Shown here: positions 1 to 8,943 of the stretch, one piece after another
Position numbering within the stretch: the stretch's first letter is position 1
Layout: each line of letters starts with the position of its first letter
NCBI RefSeq assembly: GCF_003418935.1
Contig: NZ_QVMT01000005.1
Span: 400,972-464,971 of the forward strand
DNA length: 64,000 nt
Origin: Emticicia sp. C21
GTDB taxonomy: Bacteria > Bacteroidota > Bacteroidia > Cytophagales > Spirosomataceae
Direction of reading: 5' to 3'
The notes under the pieces: generated by a model
Databases searched by the model: none
Seen by the model: the letters and a program-made list of their open reading frames with translations, nothing else
What the model was told of the DNA's origin: nothing
Program-made: the position numbers and the translations under genes

Positions 1-1338
1 CTCGGCCTTTACAGTTTCTAATTGACTTACTTTTGTTAAAAGTGTATTAAGTTCTGTATTCAAAGTTTTAAATGCTGTTTCTAATTCTGTTTTATCCTTT
101 CGTAAAAGCATAATTTTTTTATTTAAAGCTTTAATAGACTCTACAATCATTGGGTCGTACGAACCATAATCTGCTGACAGATAGCCTGACAAATTTTCTT
201 TTACTTTAGATGGGAATATTTCTCTTAACTCCTGTGCTATAAAGCCATATTGTATGCCTTTGTTATTTTCATCTTTCATTTCATAGCTTACTCCCTGCAT
301 TTGTAAGACCTTTTGTAACATCTCCTGAGTATTCAGTAATAGAATGTTCTTTTTTAAGCGGCGGTCAGAAGGGAAAACCCAACTACCGTTGCCAACTGTT
401 TTGAAAGCTTCTCCTTCTACTTGTAGTATTTCATTACGGTTTTTAAAATCATTAGGATTAGCTGTTGATACTATATTTCGAGCAATTCCAACTTTTTTAT
501 TAGTAAAATCTCCTCCTATTAAAGGTATATCATCATCAATAGGAATAATATATAATTTGTTATCTCCGGTTTCATTTATTCCTGCTTTGTCACCAAGTGC
601 TATATTACCTGAGCCGAGATTCTTTTTTAAAGCCTCACTCCCAATAGCTGTGTTTTGTGAGCCGGCAGTATTTAGAACAAGAGCACTAGTTCCTAAAACC
701 ACATTATCATTACCCGTCAGCATAGCATAAGCAGCACTGTACGCTAAAGCAATATTTCGGGCCCCTGTTTGGTTTTTATAAAGGGCATTACCACCTATAG
801 CAATATTCTGACGACCATTAGTAGCATCGGTAGGATTATTGTGCATTAAAGCTTGTTCCCCTACTGCTACATTGTCGCTATTGTTTCCGCCATCATAGTC
901 TTGCTCACGAAGTGCATTCTGACCAATAGCCACGTTTCTGGAAAGCGAAATATTACTTTCAAGTGTATTTCCACCAAAAGCTGTATTTTCATTACCAGTC
1001 TTATTATTGTGTAAGGCACCTCTTCCAAAAGCAGAATTTAATACGCCTGTTGAATTACTTGAAAGAGCTCTATAGCCAACTGCAGTTAATTGAGAGCCGG
1101 ATGTATTAAAATAAAGTGTACGATGGCCAATAGCAATATTTTTGGTTCCTGATGTGATAGAATAGAAAGAAAATTCTCCTAAGCTTACATTAGTTACATC
1201 TGATAAGGCGGGAATAGTACTTCTTATGCCCTGTGGCACAATAGTCATGCTTTTATTATAATCTGTTATTGTGAAAACCTGACCAAGTGAAGCAGAAATG
1301 TTTAGGCAAAGCATAAACCATGTGAAATATATTTTCAT
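1..1338 (-). CDS. Secreted tail-fiber/S74 chaperone-domain protein, 3' end outside window
   Basis: The frame is open from the ATG at 1338 to the window edge (446 codons, no stop), so the C-terminus is missing. The first 20 residues form a signal peptide. Residues about 50-270 carry degenerate YadA-head-like repeats of the kind NxAIGxxAL. From about residue 323 the motif SDRRLKKNI opens a peptidase S74 (intramolecular chaperone, endosialidase-type) domain, followed by a region likely to form a coiled coil. Such proteins in Bacteroidota are probably trimeric surface or secreted adhesins; that role is inference. It is a close paralogue of the gene at 1402-2736, 63 bp upstream of it in the same direction, so the two are probably co-transcribed. 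Confidence 0.85.
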   Translation of the reverse strand, partial: MKIYFTWFMLCLNISASLGQVFTITDYNKSMTIVPQGIRSTIPALSDVTNVSLGEFSFYSITSGTKNIAIGHRTLYFNTSGSQLTAVGYRALSSNSTGVLNSAFGRGALHNNKTGNENTAFGGNTLESNISLSRNVAIGQNALREQDYDGGNNSDNVAVGEQALMHNNPTDATNGRQNIAIGGNALYKNQTGARNIALAYSAAYAMLTGNDNVVLGTSALVLNTAGSQNTAIGSEALKKNLGSGNIALGDKAGINETGDNKLYIIPIDDDIPLIGGDFTNKKVGIARNIVSTANPNDFKNRNEILQVEGEAFKTVGNGSWVFPSDRRLKKNILLLNTQEMLQKVLQMQGVSYEMKDENNKGIQYGFIAQELREIFPSKVKENLSGYLSADYGSYDPMIVESIKALNKKIMLLRKDKTELETAFKTLNTELNTLLTKVSQLETVKAE

Positions 1339-1401
1339 TTTTGATAAATTGCTTAAAGAATGATAGTTTTAATAGACAGACTATAAAATTCTGATTGAAG
1401 T

Positions 1402-2736
1402 TTATTTGTTCAACTGTTGAGTTCGTTTTTCTAAGTTTTCGGCCAAAAGCATTGTTTGTTTATAAAGCACTTCTTTAGCAGGAATATCTTTCTTCAAATC
1501 CTCTACATTTTCGTTAATTGCTTTGATTGCTTCTATCAGAATGGAATCATAAGAACCATAATCTGCTGATAAATACCCTGCGGCATTTTCCTTAATCTTT
1601 GTTGGAAATATTTTGAGTAAATCCTGAGCAATAAATCCGTAGTGAAACTCTTTATTGTTTTCATCTTTCAGCTCATAAGTTACTCCTTGCATGAGTAGCA
1701 GTTTTTCTAACATTTCATCCTTATTCAGGTAAGTTATATTTTTCTTTAAACGACGGTCAGATACAAATTTCCAGTTTCCATTTCCCAGGGTTTTAAAAGC
1801 CTGCCCTCCTACTTGAAGCGCCTCTGTCCTGGTTCTGAAATCATTAGGGCCAACGAGCGTCAGATTCATATTAATAGCTAACTTTTGAGCTCCGAAATCT
1901 CCACCTATTAAAGGTGTATCTGTTTCACTGTTAGCAATATATAATTTATCGTCTCCAGAGGCATTGTAACCGGCTCTATACCCAATAGCTACATTTCCTG
2001 AACCATTATTATTTAGTAAAGCTTCATTTCCTATAGCTACGTTTCTTGAACCAATAATATTACTCCACAAAGCTTTATAACCAATCGCTACGTTATTATC
2101 ATTTTGCTTGGCACTATATAATGCCTGATAACCTATTGCTATATTATTTGCTCCAGTTGTATTAGAATAAAGAGCACCGTTACCAATAGCTGTATTTTGT
2201 CTGCCATTATATGCATCGGTAGGGTTATTGCTATATAGAGCTGAATGCCCGATAGCCGTGTTTTCAGAAACAGTACCTGCATATGATTGCGAGAACAAAG
2301 CATAAGCACCGATAGCTACGTTTTTTGAAAGAGAGATATTACTGTTAAGTGAATAAGCACCTATAGCAGCATTCCCATATCCAGTTGTGTTGTTTTCTAA
2401 GGCATTAGCACCAAAAGCTGAGTTTAACACGCCTGTTGTATTGGCAAATAGGGCAAAATAGCCGCAGGCTGTATTATTAGATTCATCATTATTAAATAGA
2501 GCTTTATCGCCGATAGCAGTATTATTCTTACCTGTTGTAACAGATTTCAGAGCTCCTCTCCCTAATGCTACATTGGTAGTTTCAGTTGAGTTCGGAAATT
2601 TTCCTTGTATACCCTGAGGTGTAATTGTGATACTCTGATTTTCACCTGTTGCTGCAAAAATCTGGGCGAATGAAAGAGAAGTAATTGTATTAAAGAAGAG
2701 AATCAGAAAGGTAAGACGCTTATAAAACTGTTCCAT
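1402..2736 (-). CDS. Secreted adhesin-like protein with S74 chaperone domain
   Basis: 444 residues. A signal peptide (about residues 1-25, ending SFAQ) precedes more than ten AIGxxAL/N-x-G repeats (about 55-270) that resemble trimeric-autotransporter heads. The SDRRLKKNI motif near residue 325 begins an S74 chaperone domain, and the last 40 residues are helical and charged. S74 domains trim themselves after helping a trimer fold; I do not see enough to say whether the Ser/Lys dyad is intact here. The gene lies 42 bp downstream of a stand-alone LytTR protein and upstream of a second copy (1-1338). A prophage tail fibre is unlikely because of the signal peptide and lack of phage neighbours. Confidence 0.85.
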   Translation of the reverse strand: MEQFYKRLTFLILFFNTITSLSFAQIFAATGENQSITITPQGIQGKFPNSTETTNVALGRGALKSVTTGKNNTAIGDKALFNNDESNNTACGYFALFANTTGVLNSAFGANALENNTTGYGNAAIGAYSLNSNISLSKNVAIGAYALFSQSYAGTVSENTAIGHSALYSNNPTDAYNGRQNTAIGNGALYSNTTGANNIAIGYQALYSAKQNDNNVAIGYKALWSNIIGSRNVAIGNEALLNNNGSGNVAIGYRAGYNASGDDKLYIANSETDTPLIGGDFGAQKLAINMNLTLVGPNDFRTRTEALQVGGQAFKTLGNGNWKFVSDRRLKKNITYLNKDEMLEKLLLMQGVTYELKDENNKEFHYGFIAQDLLKIFPTKIKENAAGYLSADYGSYDSILIEAIKAINENVEDLKKDIPAKEVLYKQTMLLAENLEKRTQQLNK

Positions 2737-2778
2737 GAGTTTGTGTTTTTAGAAATTCTATTCGGGATTTGATAGCTT

Positions 2779-3165
2779 TTAAGCGCGCATTAATTCATTA
2801 TTGCGTTCAATAACCATTCGTATTTTACGGCGAGAGACCTGTATTTGTTTGCCAGTATTCAATTTAATCATACCCCTTCTGTCTTCGTGCATTTCTACTG
2901 TTTCTGCATGATTCATATTTACCAAAGTGTCACGATGCGTACGCACAAATTCGGCTTTAGAAGTGAGTAAGGTCTCATAAATACCTAGTGTATAAGCAGA
3001 TAAATACTTTTTACCATCGGTAGTATAAATAATGGTGTAATTGATTTCGCTTTCTAAAAAAAGGATGTTTTTGATAGGTAATTTGATTTTACCTCTGTCT
3101 CCTCTGATTTGGATTCTACCTGATTCAATCATTGGAAAGTGTACATTTGGAATAGGAGTTTTCAT
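2779..3165 (-). CDS. Stand-alone LytTR DNA-binding domain protein
   Basis: 128 residues, nearly all one LytTR domain. The pattern is typical: ILFLESEINYTIIYTTDGK, then FVRTHRDTLVNM, then a C-terminal QVSRRKIR stretch. It has no receiver domain, so it should act without direct phosphorylation. Bacteroidota LytTR proteins of this kind bind promoter direct repeats. It is directly upstream of the two S74 adhesin genes on the same strand and may be their regulator; this is inferred from position. A similar stand-alone LytTR protein lies at 53206-53676. Confidence 0.85.
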   Translation of the reverse strand: MKTPIPNVHFPMIESGRIQIRGDRGKIKLPIKNILFLESEINYTIIYTTDGKKYLSAYTLGIYETLLTSKAEFVRTHRDTLVNMNHAETVEMHEDRRGMIKLNTGKQIQVSRRKIRMVIERNNELMRA

Positions 3166-3283
3166 TGCTTTTTCTTATTTTGTGTTTGATGGTTCAAATT
3201 TATATGGCTTAATCAGATGTACTGAAATTGATTTTGTAAACGGCAACACTGGTTTTATTTTCGGTTAATACGGGCTTTTCTAC

Positions 3284-3580
3284 TTATTTAAAATCTGGGT
3301 TTATGATAATGAGTAGCAGAAACACAATTCCCATTAAGGCTACAGGAAATGCCGGAACCCATATTACTATCAAGGCCGCTTTCAGGTGATTATGGAGTTT
3401 AAGAAAGTAACCCAGAGTTAATAAGGCGATATAGGCTACTATAATCAGAGTAATCACCACATTATCTGTGGTCGATTGTTCGATTGCATCCACTACCAGA
3501 TGAATAAAGGCAATGAGTATCGCAATGCCGTTTATCACCGCACCTATTTTGAAAAATGTGAGCATGAGATTAGTGTTCAT
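3284..3580 (-). CDS. Small integral membrane protein, function unknown
   Basis: 98 residues, almost wholly hydrophobic, with about three membrane helices (residues 5-30, 40-62 and 70-95). I do not recognise a family. It starts three bases after the stop of the gene at 3584-3808 on the same strand, so the two are very likely co-transcribed and perhaps translationally linked. The next gene in the same direction is the LytTR protein at 2779-3165. Confidence 0.6.
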   Translation of the reverse strand: MNTNLMLTFFKIGAVINGIAILIAFIHLVVDAIEQSTTDNVVITLIIVAYIALLTLGYFLKLHNHLKAALIVIWVPAFPVALMGIVFLLLIIINPDFK

Positions 3581-3583
3581 GGT

Positions 3584-3808
3584 TTATAAAATTTCGATTT
3601 CATCTTTTTTTGTAGAATTATATTTAACCAGCCATTTATCTCCCATTTTTGGAATGGAAACTCTGGGTACAGTCAGTTCAACAGAAGTTTTAAATGCACT
3701 GGCATCTTCTGCATATACCAATAATTCTACGATTAGAACGGGATTATAATTTAGGTGTCGGCCTGTTTCTTTTACCCCTAATACAATTGCTTTTGCTACG
3801 TTGTCCAT
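3584..3808 (-). CDS. Small protein, DUF-like beta-strand domain, paired with a membrane protein
   Basis: The open frame reaches 3883, but the ATG at 3808 is a better start: upstream residues look like translated non-coding DNA. The resulting 74-residue protein begins AKAIVLGVKETGRHLNYNPV and ends with WLVKYNSTKKDEIEIL. This pattern (xxxLxVxxTGxxxNxNP then a K/R-V-x-YxPxxxxxVxL ending) is like the short beta-rich segment seen in many small bacterial membrane-associated proteins, such as those with SHOCT tails. The function is unknown. Its stop is three bases from the next start. Confidence 0.55.
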   Translation of the reverse strand: MDNVAKAIVLGVKETGRHLNYNPVLIVELLVYAEDASAFKTSVELTVPRVSIPKMGDKWLVKYNSTKKDEIEIL

Positions 3809-3912
3809 ACAGTTTTTGTGAGCCTCGAAGCAAAGTAAAGTCAGCCAATCGCAAAGCAGAAATACGTTTTGCGAACGGCACAAAAGAGTTTGTTTTCGGT
3901 AGGAGAGGCTTA

Positions 3913-4653
3913 TTATACCCCTAAAATACTAAGGATTTCTTCTTTTTTACGGCGAGAGATTTCAACCTGAGAGTTGTCTTGTAAAACCAGATAATCTTTA
4001 TCAGCCGAAAGGCCTGTAATATGTTTCAGGTTTACGAGATGAGACTTGTGTGGACGGATAAACGATTGACTATCTAAGGTCTCTTCAAAATATTTAAGGT
4101 TTTTTGATGCTAGGAAGGGTTTACGAGTAGTAGAATAAATGAGAGTATAACTCCCGTTAGCTTCCAGACGAATAAGGTTTTCGAGTCGGAAAAAGAAAAC
4201 ACCCTCGGTAGTTGGCACAGCCAGCTGAAACTCTTTTTCTTCCTTGTTTTTAAGGTTTTGCTTCAGGTTATCATAGAGTGCCTGTTGGTTAGTTCCACGC
4301 TTCTCTAAATGCCTTGCAATGGCTGCTTTTAGTTCTTCAGTGTCAACCGGTTTTAATAGATAGTCTAAAGCACTGAAACGGATAGCTTTAATCGCATATT
4401 GATTATAGGCTGTCACGAATATAATATCAAAATTTATTAGCTCGCAGGCAACCAGAAAATCGAAGCCGTTGCGCTCAGGCATTTCAATATCCAGAAATAT
4501 AATATCAGGCTGATAAGAATTAAGCGTGTCTAAAGCATTTTCAACCGACTCAGCCAGTCTGATTTCGCTGACTTCGGGAATTTCTGTTTTCAGGTAATGG
4601 CTTAATAGATTTCGGGCAGATGCCTCATCATCTATTAATAGTGCTTTTATCAT
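3913..4653 (-). CDS. LytTR-family response regulator
   Basis: 246 residues. A receiver domain (residues 1-120) has the acidic pair DD8-9, phosphoacceptor Asp55 in FLDIEMP, and the conserved Thr/Lys (FVTAY, LLKPV). Residues about 145-245 form a LytTR DNA-binding domain (FFRLENLIRLEANGSYTLIY, then FIRPHKSHLVNL, then VEISRRKK). It follows the large sensor kinase gene by 22 bp on the same strand and is its evident partner. Targets may include the genes just downstream (small membrane protein, LytTR protein, adhesins); that is inference. Confidence 0.93.
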   Translation of the reverse strand: MIKALLIDDEASARNLLSHYLKTEIPEVSEIRLAESVENALDTLNSYQPDIIFLDIEMPERNGFDFLVACELINFDIIFVTAYNQYAIKAIRFSALDYLLKPVDTEELKAAIARHLEKRGTNQQALYDNLKQNLKNKEEKEFQLAVPTTEGVFFFRLENLIRLEANGSYTLIYSTTRKPFLASKNLKYFEETLDSQSFIRPHKSHLVNLKHITGLSADKDYLVLQDNSQVEISRRKKEEILSILGV

Positions 4654-4675
4654 AGCCGTATGTTTTTAATAATTA

Positions 4676-7600
4676 CTAACCCACTGCAAGCTCGATGACT
4701 ACCTTGGTGCCTGTCGGATTCCCCTCAGTATCTTCTTTATCAATAATCTCTATTCGTGCGTGTTGATTGTATTGTAAGCTTATGAGATTCAAACGGTCTT
4801 GCGTGATTCTTATGCCTTTTGATATATGTTTCTTAGTACTAGTCTGATTCTTCTTCAATAGATGGGATTTTTGTCGGCCTATCCCGTTATCTTCTATGCT
4901 ACATACCAAAATATCATCATTCACCAAGTCAAAACTAAGAGTAAGTACCCTATTATCTTTTTTAGGCAATAGCCCGTGCCACAAGGCGTTCTCTACAAAA
5001 GGTTGCAAGAGCATAGGTGGAATTTCGATTGTTTCTGTATCAATGTCCTCTTCATCGTAAATGATTTCGTAGGTAAATTTCTCAGTAAATCGCAACTTTT
5101 CTAATTCGAGATATAGATTCAGCATTTCTATTTCCTGGCTAAGCGGCACCAGGTTTTTGTCAGAATTTTGAAGTACCAAACGCATCAATCTAGAAAACTT
5201 CTGTAGGTAGTTCTGGGCTTCTTTATATTTCTCGAACACGATACATTCCTGAATACTATTGAGGCAGTTGAATACAAAGTGAGGGTTCATCTGCGTACGC
5301 AAAGCCGTTAGCTTCGATTCAGCCAGTACTTTATTAAACTCCAGTAGCTTGCGCTCCTTTTCTTCCATCAGTTTACGTTGTTCCTGCCGCTTCTGGAACA
5401 ATTGCCAGACCCAATAAGCAATAGCTAAGAATACAGTAAACATGATTAGCCTGAACCACCACGTTTCCCAGAAAGGAGGTTTTACGTAGATATTAAATAC
5501 AGTAGTTTTTTCCTGTCTTTTACCCTGGTTATCAATTACCTTTACTAAAAACTTATAGTTTCCGCCCGGTACATTTGTATAAGATGCCGATAGGCGTCGT
5601 CCGCAGTATACCCAGTTATCATCATAATCTTCCAACTTATAGGCATATTGCAAGGCTACATTATCCCGATGGTCGGGCGAAGAAAAGTTAATAGTGAAAT
5701 AGTTCTGCTTATAGGTAAGATTAAGTCTGTCTTTTTCAGTAAAAGGCATTTCTTTTTCAAAAACCTGAATATCGGTAATAATAGCTTTTTGTACTGCTTC
5801 CTTGTGCTGTAATTTCTGTGGATTAATCACGAGTATTTCATCAAAAACAGAAACAGTAAATTGTCCTGTTTTTGGATTCTTTTTAAAGTTTGCCCAGTAC
5901 TCATGAAAAGGAAGACGTGTTTTAAAATCAAAAACAGCGTAGGTTTTAGTTTTGATATTCAGATAGCCTAATGTACCTGCATGGGTTCCGATCCAAAGAT
6001 TATTGAGTTGGTCAAATTCTAATTTTGAAACACTATTGGTAAGCAGACCTTCAGAAGTAGTCATTTTATAAAGACACTTCCCATTAGTGTCAATCTGATA
6101 AATGCCATTATTAGTACCCACCCATAAATACCCATTTTCGTCTTCTACTGAATTATATAAAGCAAGCCCTTTCAGGCAATCAGCCTCAAGCTTATCAAAT
6201 TTTTGTTGCTTCTTATTAAAGAACCAGATGCCATTGGCCGTCAAAACAAACATTTCGCCGGGCTTTTTCTGATAGATGGGGTGACAATATTCTGCTTCTA
6301 ATAGATATCTTTTTATCTGTTTGGTTTTAAGGTTATAAGTATAAAAACCATCCATGTAAACATATAACCATAGGGTATTGTTCTCTTCTTCCTCCGGTAA
6401 AATTCCTTGAGACCTGAAAATTTTAGTAATATAAGGCCTGTTTTCATGAAGTATAGATATCTTTTCTATATTTAAATGTGGTATATCAACATTACGAAAT
6501 TGTTTGGTGGTCGGATTAAAAGCTATCAGACCGTAATAAGTAGTACACCAGATTTCATTATTCACTAAAGTAGCGGTTAATATCTCATTTCTACTGAGGT
6601 CTTTTGTTGAAATAAAATACCTGTCAGGCGTAGCCTGAAGGTTTTTCAAATAAAACAAGCCATCTTCCTTGGCTATCCAATAGTCACCGTTTTCTCCTAA
6701 TAACATATCGTTAATTGAGGCAAACTCTACGTCAATATAGGCTTTATAACTAGGTATATGAATAATATTCTCTAAGGCATGATTCATCCGCCAGCGACTT
6801 ACACCGTTTAATGTACCAATCCATACAGTACCTTTTTTATCTTCATAACAATCATAAAAAAAACCGTAGCCCAAGTCGTTAGGGTCAGCTATGGCATAAT
6901 CAAATTGTTCTATATCCTTTGCTCCTTTTTTTAAATAAAATGAGCGGTACTTCCAGGATGAAATCCAGAGTGTACCTTGTGAATCGACAAAGAGCTTATT
7001 TGCTCCATCGCCAAATTCTATCAATGGTTTTTTGAGTAGTTCTCCCCAACGCCTGTCTGCTTTAGTCTTAAAATTATAATGATGAAAAGACTTATCAGCC
7101 TGATCGCTATACCATAAGTTATTTTCATTATCAAGCGCTACGGCATTAATAATATGCTGGTTATTCAATACTTGCCATTGCTTGGGGTTATTGGTTTGAT
7201 TATAGATTTTTGAGACTTCATAGTCAGCAAAATGCAGGCCATGCTCTGTTGATATCCAAAAGCCATTGCGAAGACTATCCTGGGCTATACCTAATCTAAA
7301 AATACCAATGTTCTTAAGAATTTCATCTCCTTTAAAGTGAACAAACTTCTGTTTTTTTGTATCAAACCAGAATAAGCCTTCGTCATAGGTAAATGCCCAG
7401 ATTCTTTTATACTTATCACGAAAGAGCTTAATTATGTTAAGAGATTTAGTATAGTTTTCGAATATAGCAGTAGTAAAAGTCTGTGTCCATTTATTAAAAA
7501 TACTTACGCCTACAGGAGTAGACAGCCATAATGTACCGTCTGTATTTTCAACTATTGAATTTACATAATCATCAGGTAGTCCGGGCGCATTTTTGTTCGC

Positions 7601-7813
7601 TTTATTAAATACCTTAATACTAGAGCCATCAAAACGATTCAATCCGTTGAGTGTACCAAACCAATAATAGCCCTCACTATCATGTAGAATGTTTATTACC
7701 TTTTTATCAGCCAGACCGTCTTTGGTCTTGATATTATCAAAGATATATTGTGCCGAAAGATTTTCGGTGAGAAACAAAAGAAAGAGAAAGAGTTTGAGGA
7801 ATCTGACTATCAA
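4676..7813 (-). CDS. Reg_prop/Y_Y_Y sensor histidine kinase (LytS type)
   Basis: 1045 residues. A signal peptide (1-21, ending LSAQ) is followed by a long periplasmic region of about 12-14 two-component-regulator propeller repeats (for example GYYWFGTLNGLNRFDG), a Y_Y_Y domain (YAYKLEDYDDNWVYCG), one membrane helix near residues 780-800 and a cytoplasmic His_kinase/HATPase module. The phosphorylation motif is QMNPHFVFNCLNSIQ; the ATPase N box is FVENALWHGL. Unlike the hybrid sensors of polysaccharide loci it has no receiver or AraC domain, and signals instead to the separate LytTR regulator 22 bp downstream. The ligand is unknown. Confidence 0.93.
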   Translation of the reverse strand: MIVRFLKLFLFLLFLTENLSAQYIFDNIKTKDGLADKKVINILHDSEGYYWFGTLNGLNRFDGSSIKVFNKANKNAPGLPDDYVNSIVENTDGTLWLSTPVGVSIFNKWTQTFTTAIFENYTKSLNIIKLFRDKYKRIWAFTYDEGLFWFDTKKQKFVHFKGDEILKNIGIFRLGIAQDSLRNGFWISTEHGLHFADYEVSKIYNQTNNPKQWQVLNNQHIINAVALDNENNLWYSDQADKSFHHYNFKTKADRRWGELLKKPLIEFGDGANKLFVDSQGTLWISSWKYRSFYLKKGAKDIEQFDYAIADPNDLGYGFFYDCYEDKKGTVWIGTLNGVSRWRMNHALENIIHIPSYKAYIDVEFASINDMLLGENGDYWIAKEDGLFYLKNLQATPDRYFISTKDLSRNEILTATLVNNEIWCTTYYGLIAFNPTTKQFRNVDIPHLNIEKISILHENRPYITKIFRSQGILPEEEENNTLWLYVYMDGFYTYNLKTKQIKRYLLEAEYCHPIYQKKPGEMFVLTANGIWFFNKKQQKFDKLEADCLKGLALYNSVEDENGYLWVGTNNGIYQIDTNGKCLYKMTTSEGLLTNSVSKLEFDQLNNLWIGTHAGTLGYLNIKTKTYAVFDFKTRLPFHEYWANFKKNPKTGQFTVSVFDEILVINPQKLQHKEAVQKAIITDIQVFEKEMPFTEKDRLNLTYKQNYFTINFSSPDHRDNVALQYAYKLEDYDDNWVYCGRRLSASYTNVPGGNYKFLVKVIDNQGKRQEKTTVFNIYVKPPFWETWWFRLIMFTVFLAIAYWVWQLFQKRQEQRKLMEEKERKLLEFNKVLAESKLTALRTQMNPHFVFNCLNSIQECIVFEKYKEAQNYLQKFSRLMRLVLQNSDKNLVPLSQEIEMLNLYLELEKLRFTEKFTYEIIYDEEDIDTETIEIPPMLLQPFVENALWHGLLPKKDNRVLTLSFDLVNDDILVCSIEDNGIGRQKSHLLKKNQTSTKKHISKGIRITQDRLNLISLQYNQHARIEIIDKEDTEGNPTGTKVVIELAVG

Positions 7814-7906
7814 GTTTTAGGGCATAGATGCCGTAAAAGTAGAAACTTTATAATAAAAAGCTAATAATTGCTCTGAAAAATTAAGAAAATTGCCATACAA
7901 TAAAAA

Positions 7907-7926
7907 AGCGAAGCCTTGGCTTCGCT
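7907..7926 (-). terminator. Intrinsic terminator pointing at the kinase gene
   Basis: Two perfect 9-base arms (AGCGAAGCC at 7907-7915 and GGCTTCGCT at 7918-7926) are followed on the minus strand by a run of six T. It lies only 94 bp before the kinase start, in the space between divergent genes. It would stop antisense transcripts crossing from the AraC gene, or act in a leader. Confidence 0.7.
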
Positions 7927-8042
7927 AATTCAATTATCATAGGTAAAGTATATTTGTCAAAAGAAAGGCTAAATAATAGATATTTATGACTACAAAATTC
8001 AGCTATTTTTCTACAATAAACTATTCCATCATTATCAAATAC

Positions 8043-8073
8043 TTGTACTTTATTAACATATTTTATAAATTTG
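8043..8073 (+). promoter_or_regulatory. Bacteroidota-type promoter for the AraC/ABC operon
   Basis: A -33 TTG (8043-8045) and an exact TAnnTTTG -7 box (TAAATTTG, 8066-8073) are 20 bp apart, ending 24 bp before the ATG at 8098. This matches the known sigma-ABfr consensus of the phylum. Confidence 0.6.
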
Positions 8074-8097
8074 TTTTACCGATAATGATAATAAAGC

Positions 8098-8943
8098 ATG
8101 AAAGTAGAATACGAGAAAATCTCCCCTGATACGGGTAGTTCTTTCCGTCTTATTCACTGGAAGTCAGAAAATGACAGGTTCTTCTGGCACTATCACCCGG
8201 AGTATGAAATCGTTTTTGTACGCAAAGGTTCCGGTAAATTACATATTGGTCAGCACCTGACTAACTATGAAGAGGGCGAACTGGTTTTCATTGGTCCAAA
8301 CCTGCCTCATACGGGCTTCGGCTATGGCGTGATAGGCGAACATGAAGAAATAGTTGTACAACTCAAGGAGGATTTTCTGGGCGAAAGCTTTATGTATACG
8401 CCTGAAATGCAGCAGATTAAGCACTTGTTTGAAAAAGCCAGGCAAGGATTATCTTTTCATGGAAAGGCTAAAAAGATAGTAGCTTCTAAACTGCAAAAAA
8501 TGCTCAATCTATCGCATTTTGACCGATTGGTAGAGTTACTGAATATCTTTCAAACACTTGCCACGACTTCTGAATATTCGGCACTCAATGCACCCGAAGC
8601 TTTATTTGATTTCAGCCATAAAGATGAAAATCGTATTAATAAGGTATATGAGTATGTAGAGCATCATTACCGTGAACCGATAGATATTCAGGTTGTATCC
8701 GATTTGGTGAGCCTTACAGTACCCTCATTCTGTCGGTATTTCAAGAAAATCACACACCTTACTTACACCGATTTTGTGAATGAGTATCGGGTAAATCAGG
8801 CGTGCAGACTATTATTTGACAATCTTTCTATTGCCGATATTTGTTTTGAGGTAGGCTTCAATAATATTTCGCATTTCAATAAAACTTTTAAGCAACTTAA
8901 GGGCAAAAGCCCCCGTGAATATAGGCTATCTCTAACCAAATGA
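8098..8943 (+). CDS. AraC-family transcriptional regulator
   Basis: 281 residues. Residues 10-95 form a cupin-like sensor domain (FFWHYHPEYEIVFVRKGSG, then EGELVFIGPNLPHTG). Residues 180-280 carry two AraC helix-turn-helix units (VSLTVPSFCRYFKKIT, then IADICFEVGFNNISHFNKTF ending SPREYR). The His-rich cupin suggests a sugar or small-molecule effector. The stop overlaps the ATG of the ABC gene by four bases (ATGA), so the two are translationally coupled. The target genes cannot be told from sequence. Confidence 0.92.
   Translation: MKVEYEKISPDTGSSFRLIHWKSENDRFFWHYHPEYEIVFVRKGSGKLHIGQHLTNYEEGELVFIGPNLPHTGFGYGVIGEHEEIVVQLKEDFLGESFMYTPEMQQIKHLFEKARQGLSFHGKAKKIVASKLQKMLNLSHFDRLVELLNIFQTLATTSEYSALNAPEALFDFSHKDENRINKVYEYVEHHYREPIDIQVVSDLVSLTVPSFCRYFKKITHLTYTDFVNEYRVNQACRLLFDNLSIADICFEVGFNNISHFNKTFKQLKGKSPREYRLSLTK

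Noticed and set aside
344..730. Open frame on the plus strand within the first S74 gene
   Set aside because: Shadow of the minus-strand gene, with no sensible composition.
1..2736. Prophage tail-fibre genes because of the S74 domains
   Set aside because: Both proteins have signal peptides and no phage genes are nearby; secreted adhesin-like proteins fit better.
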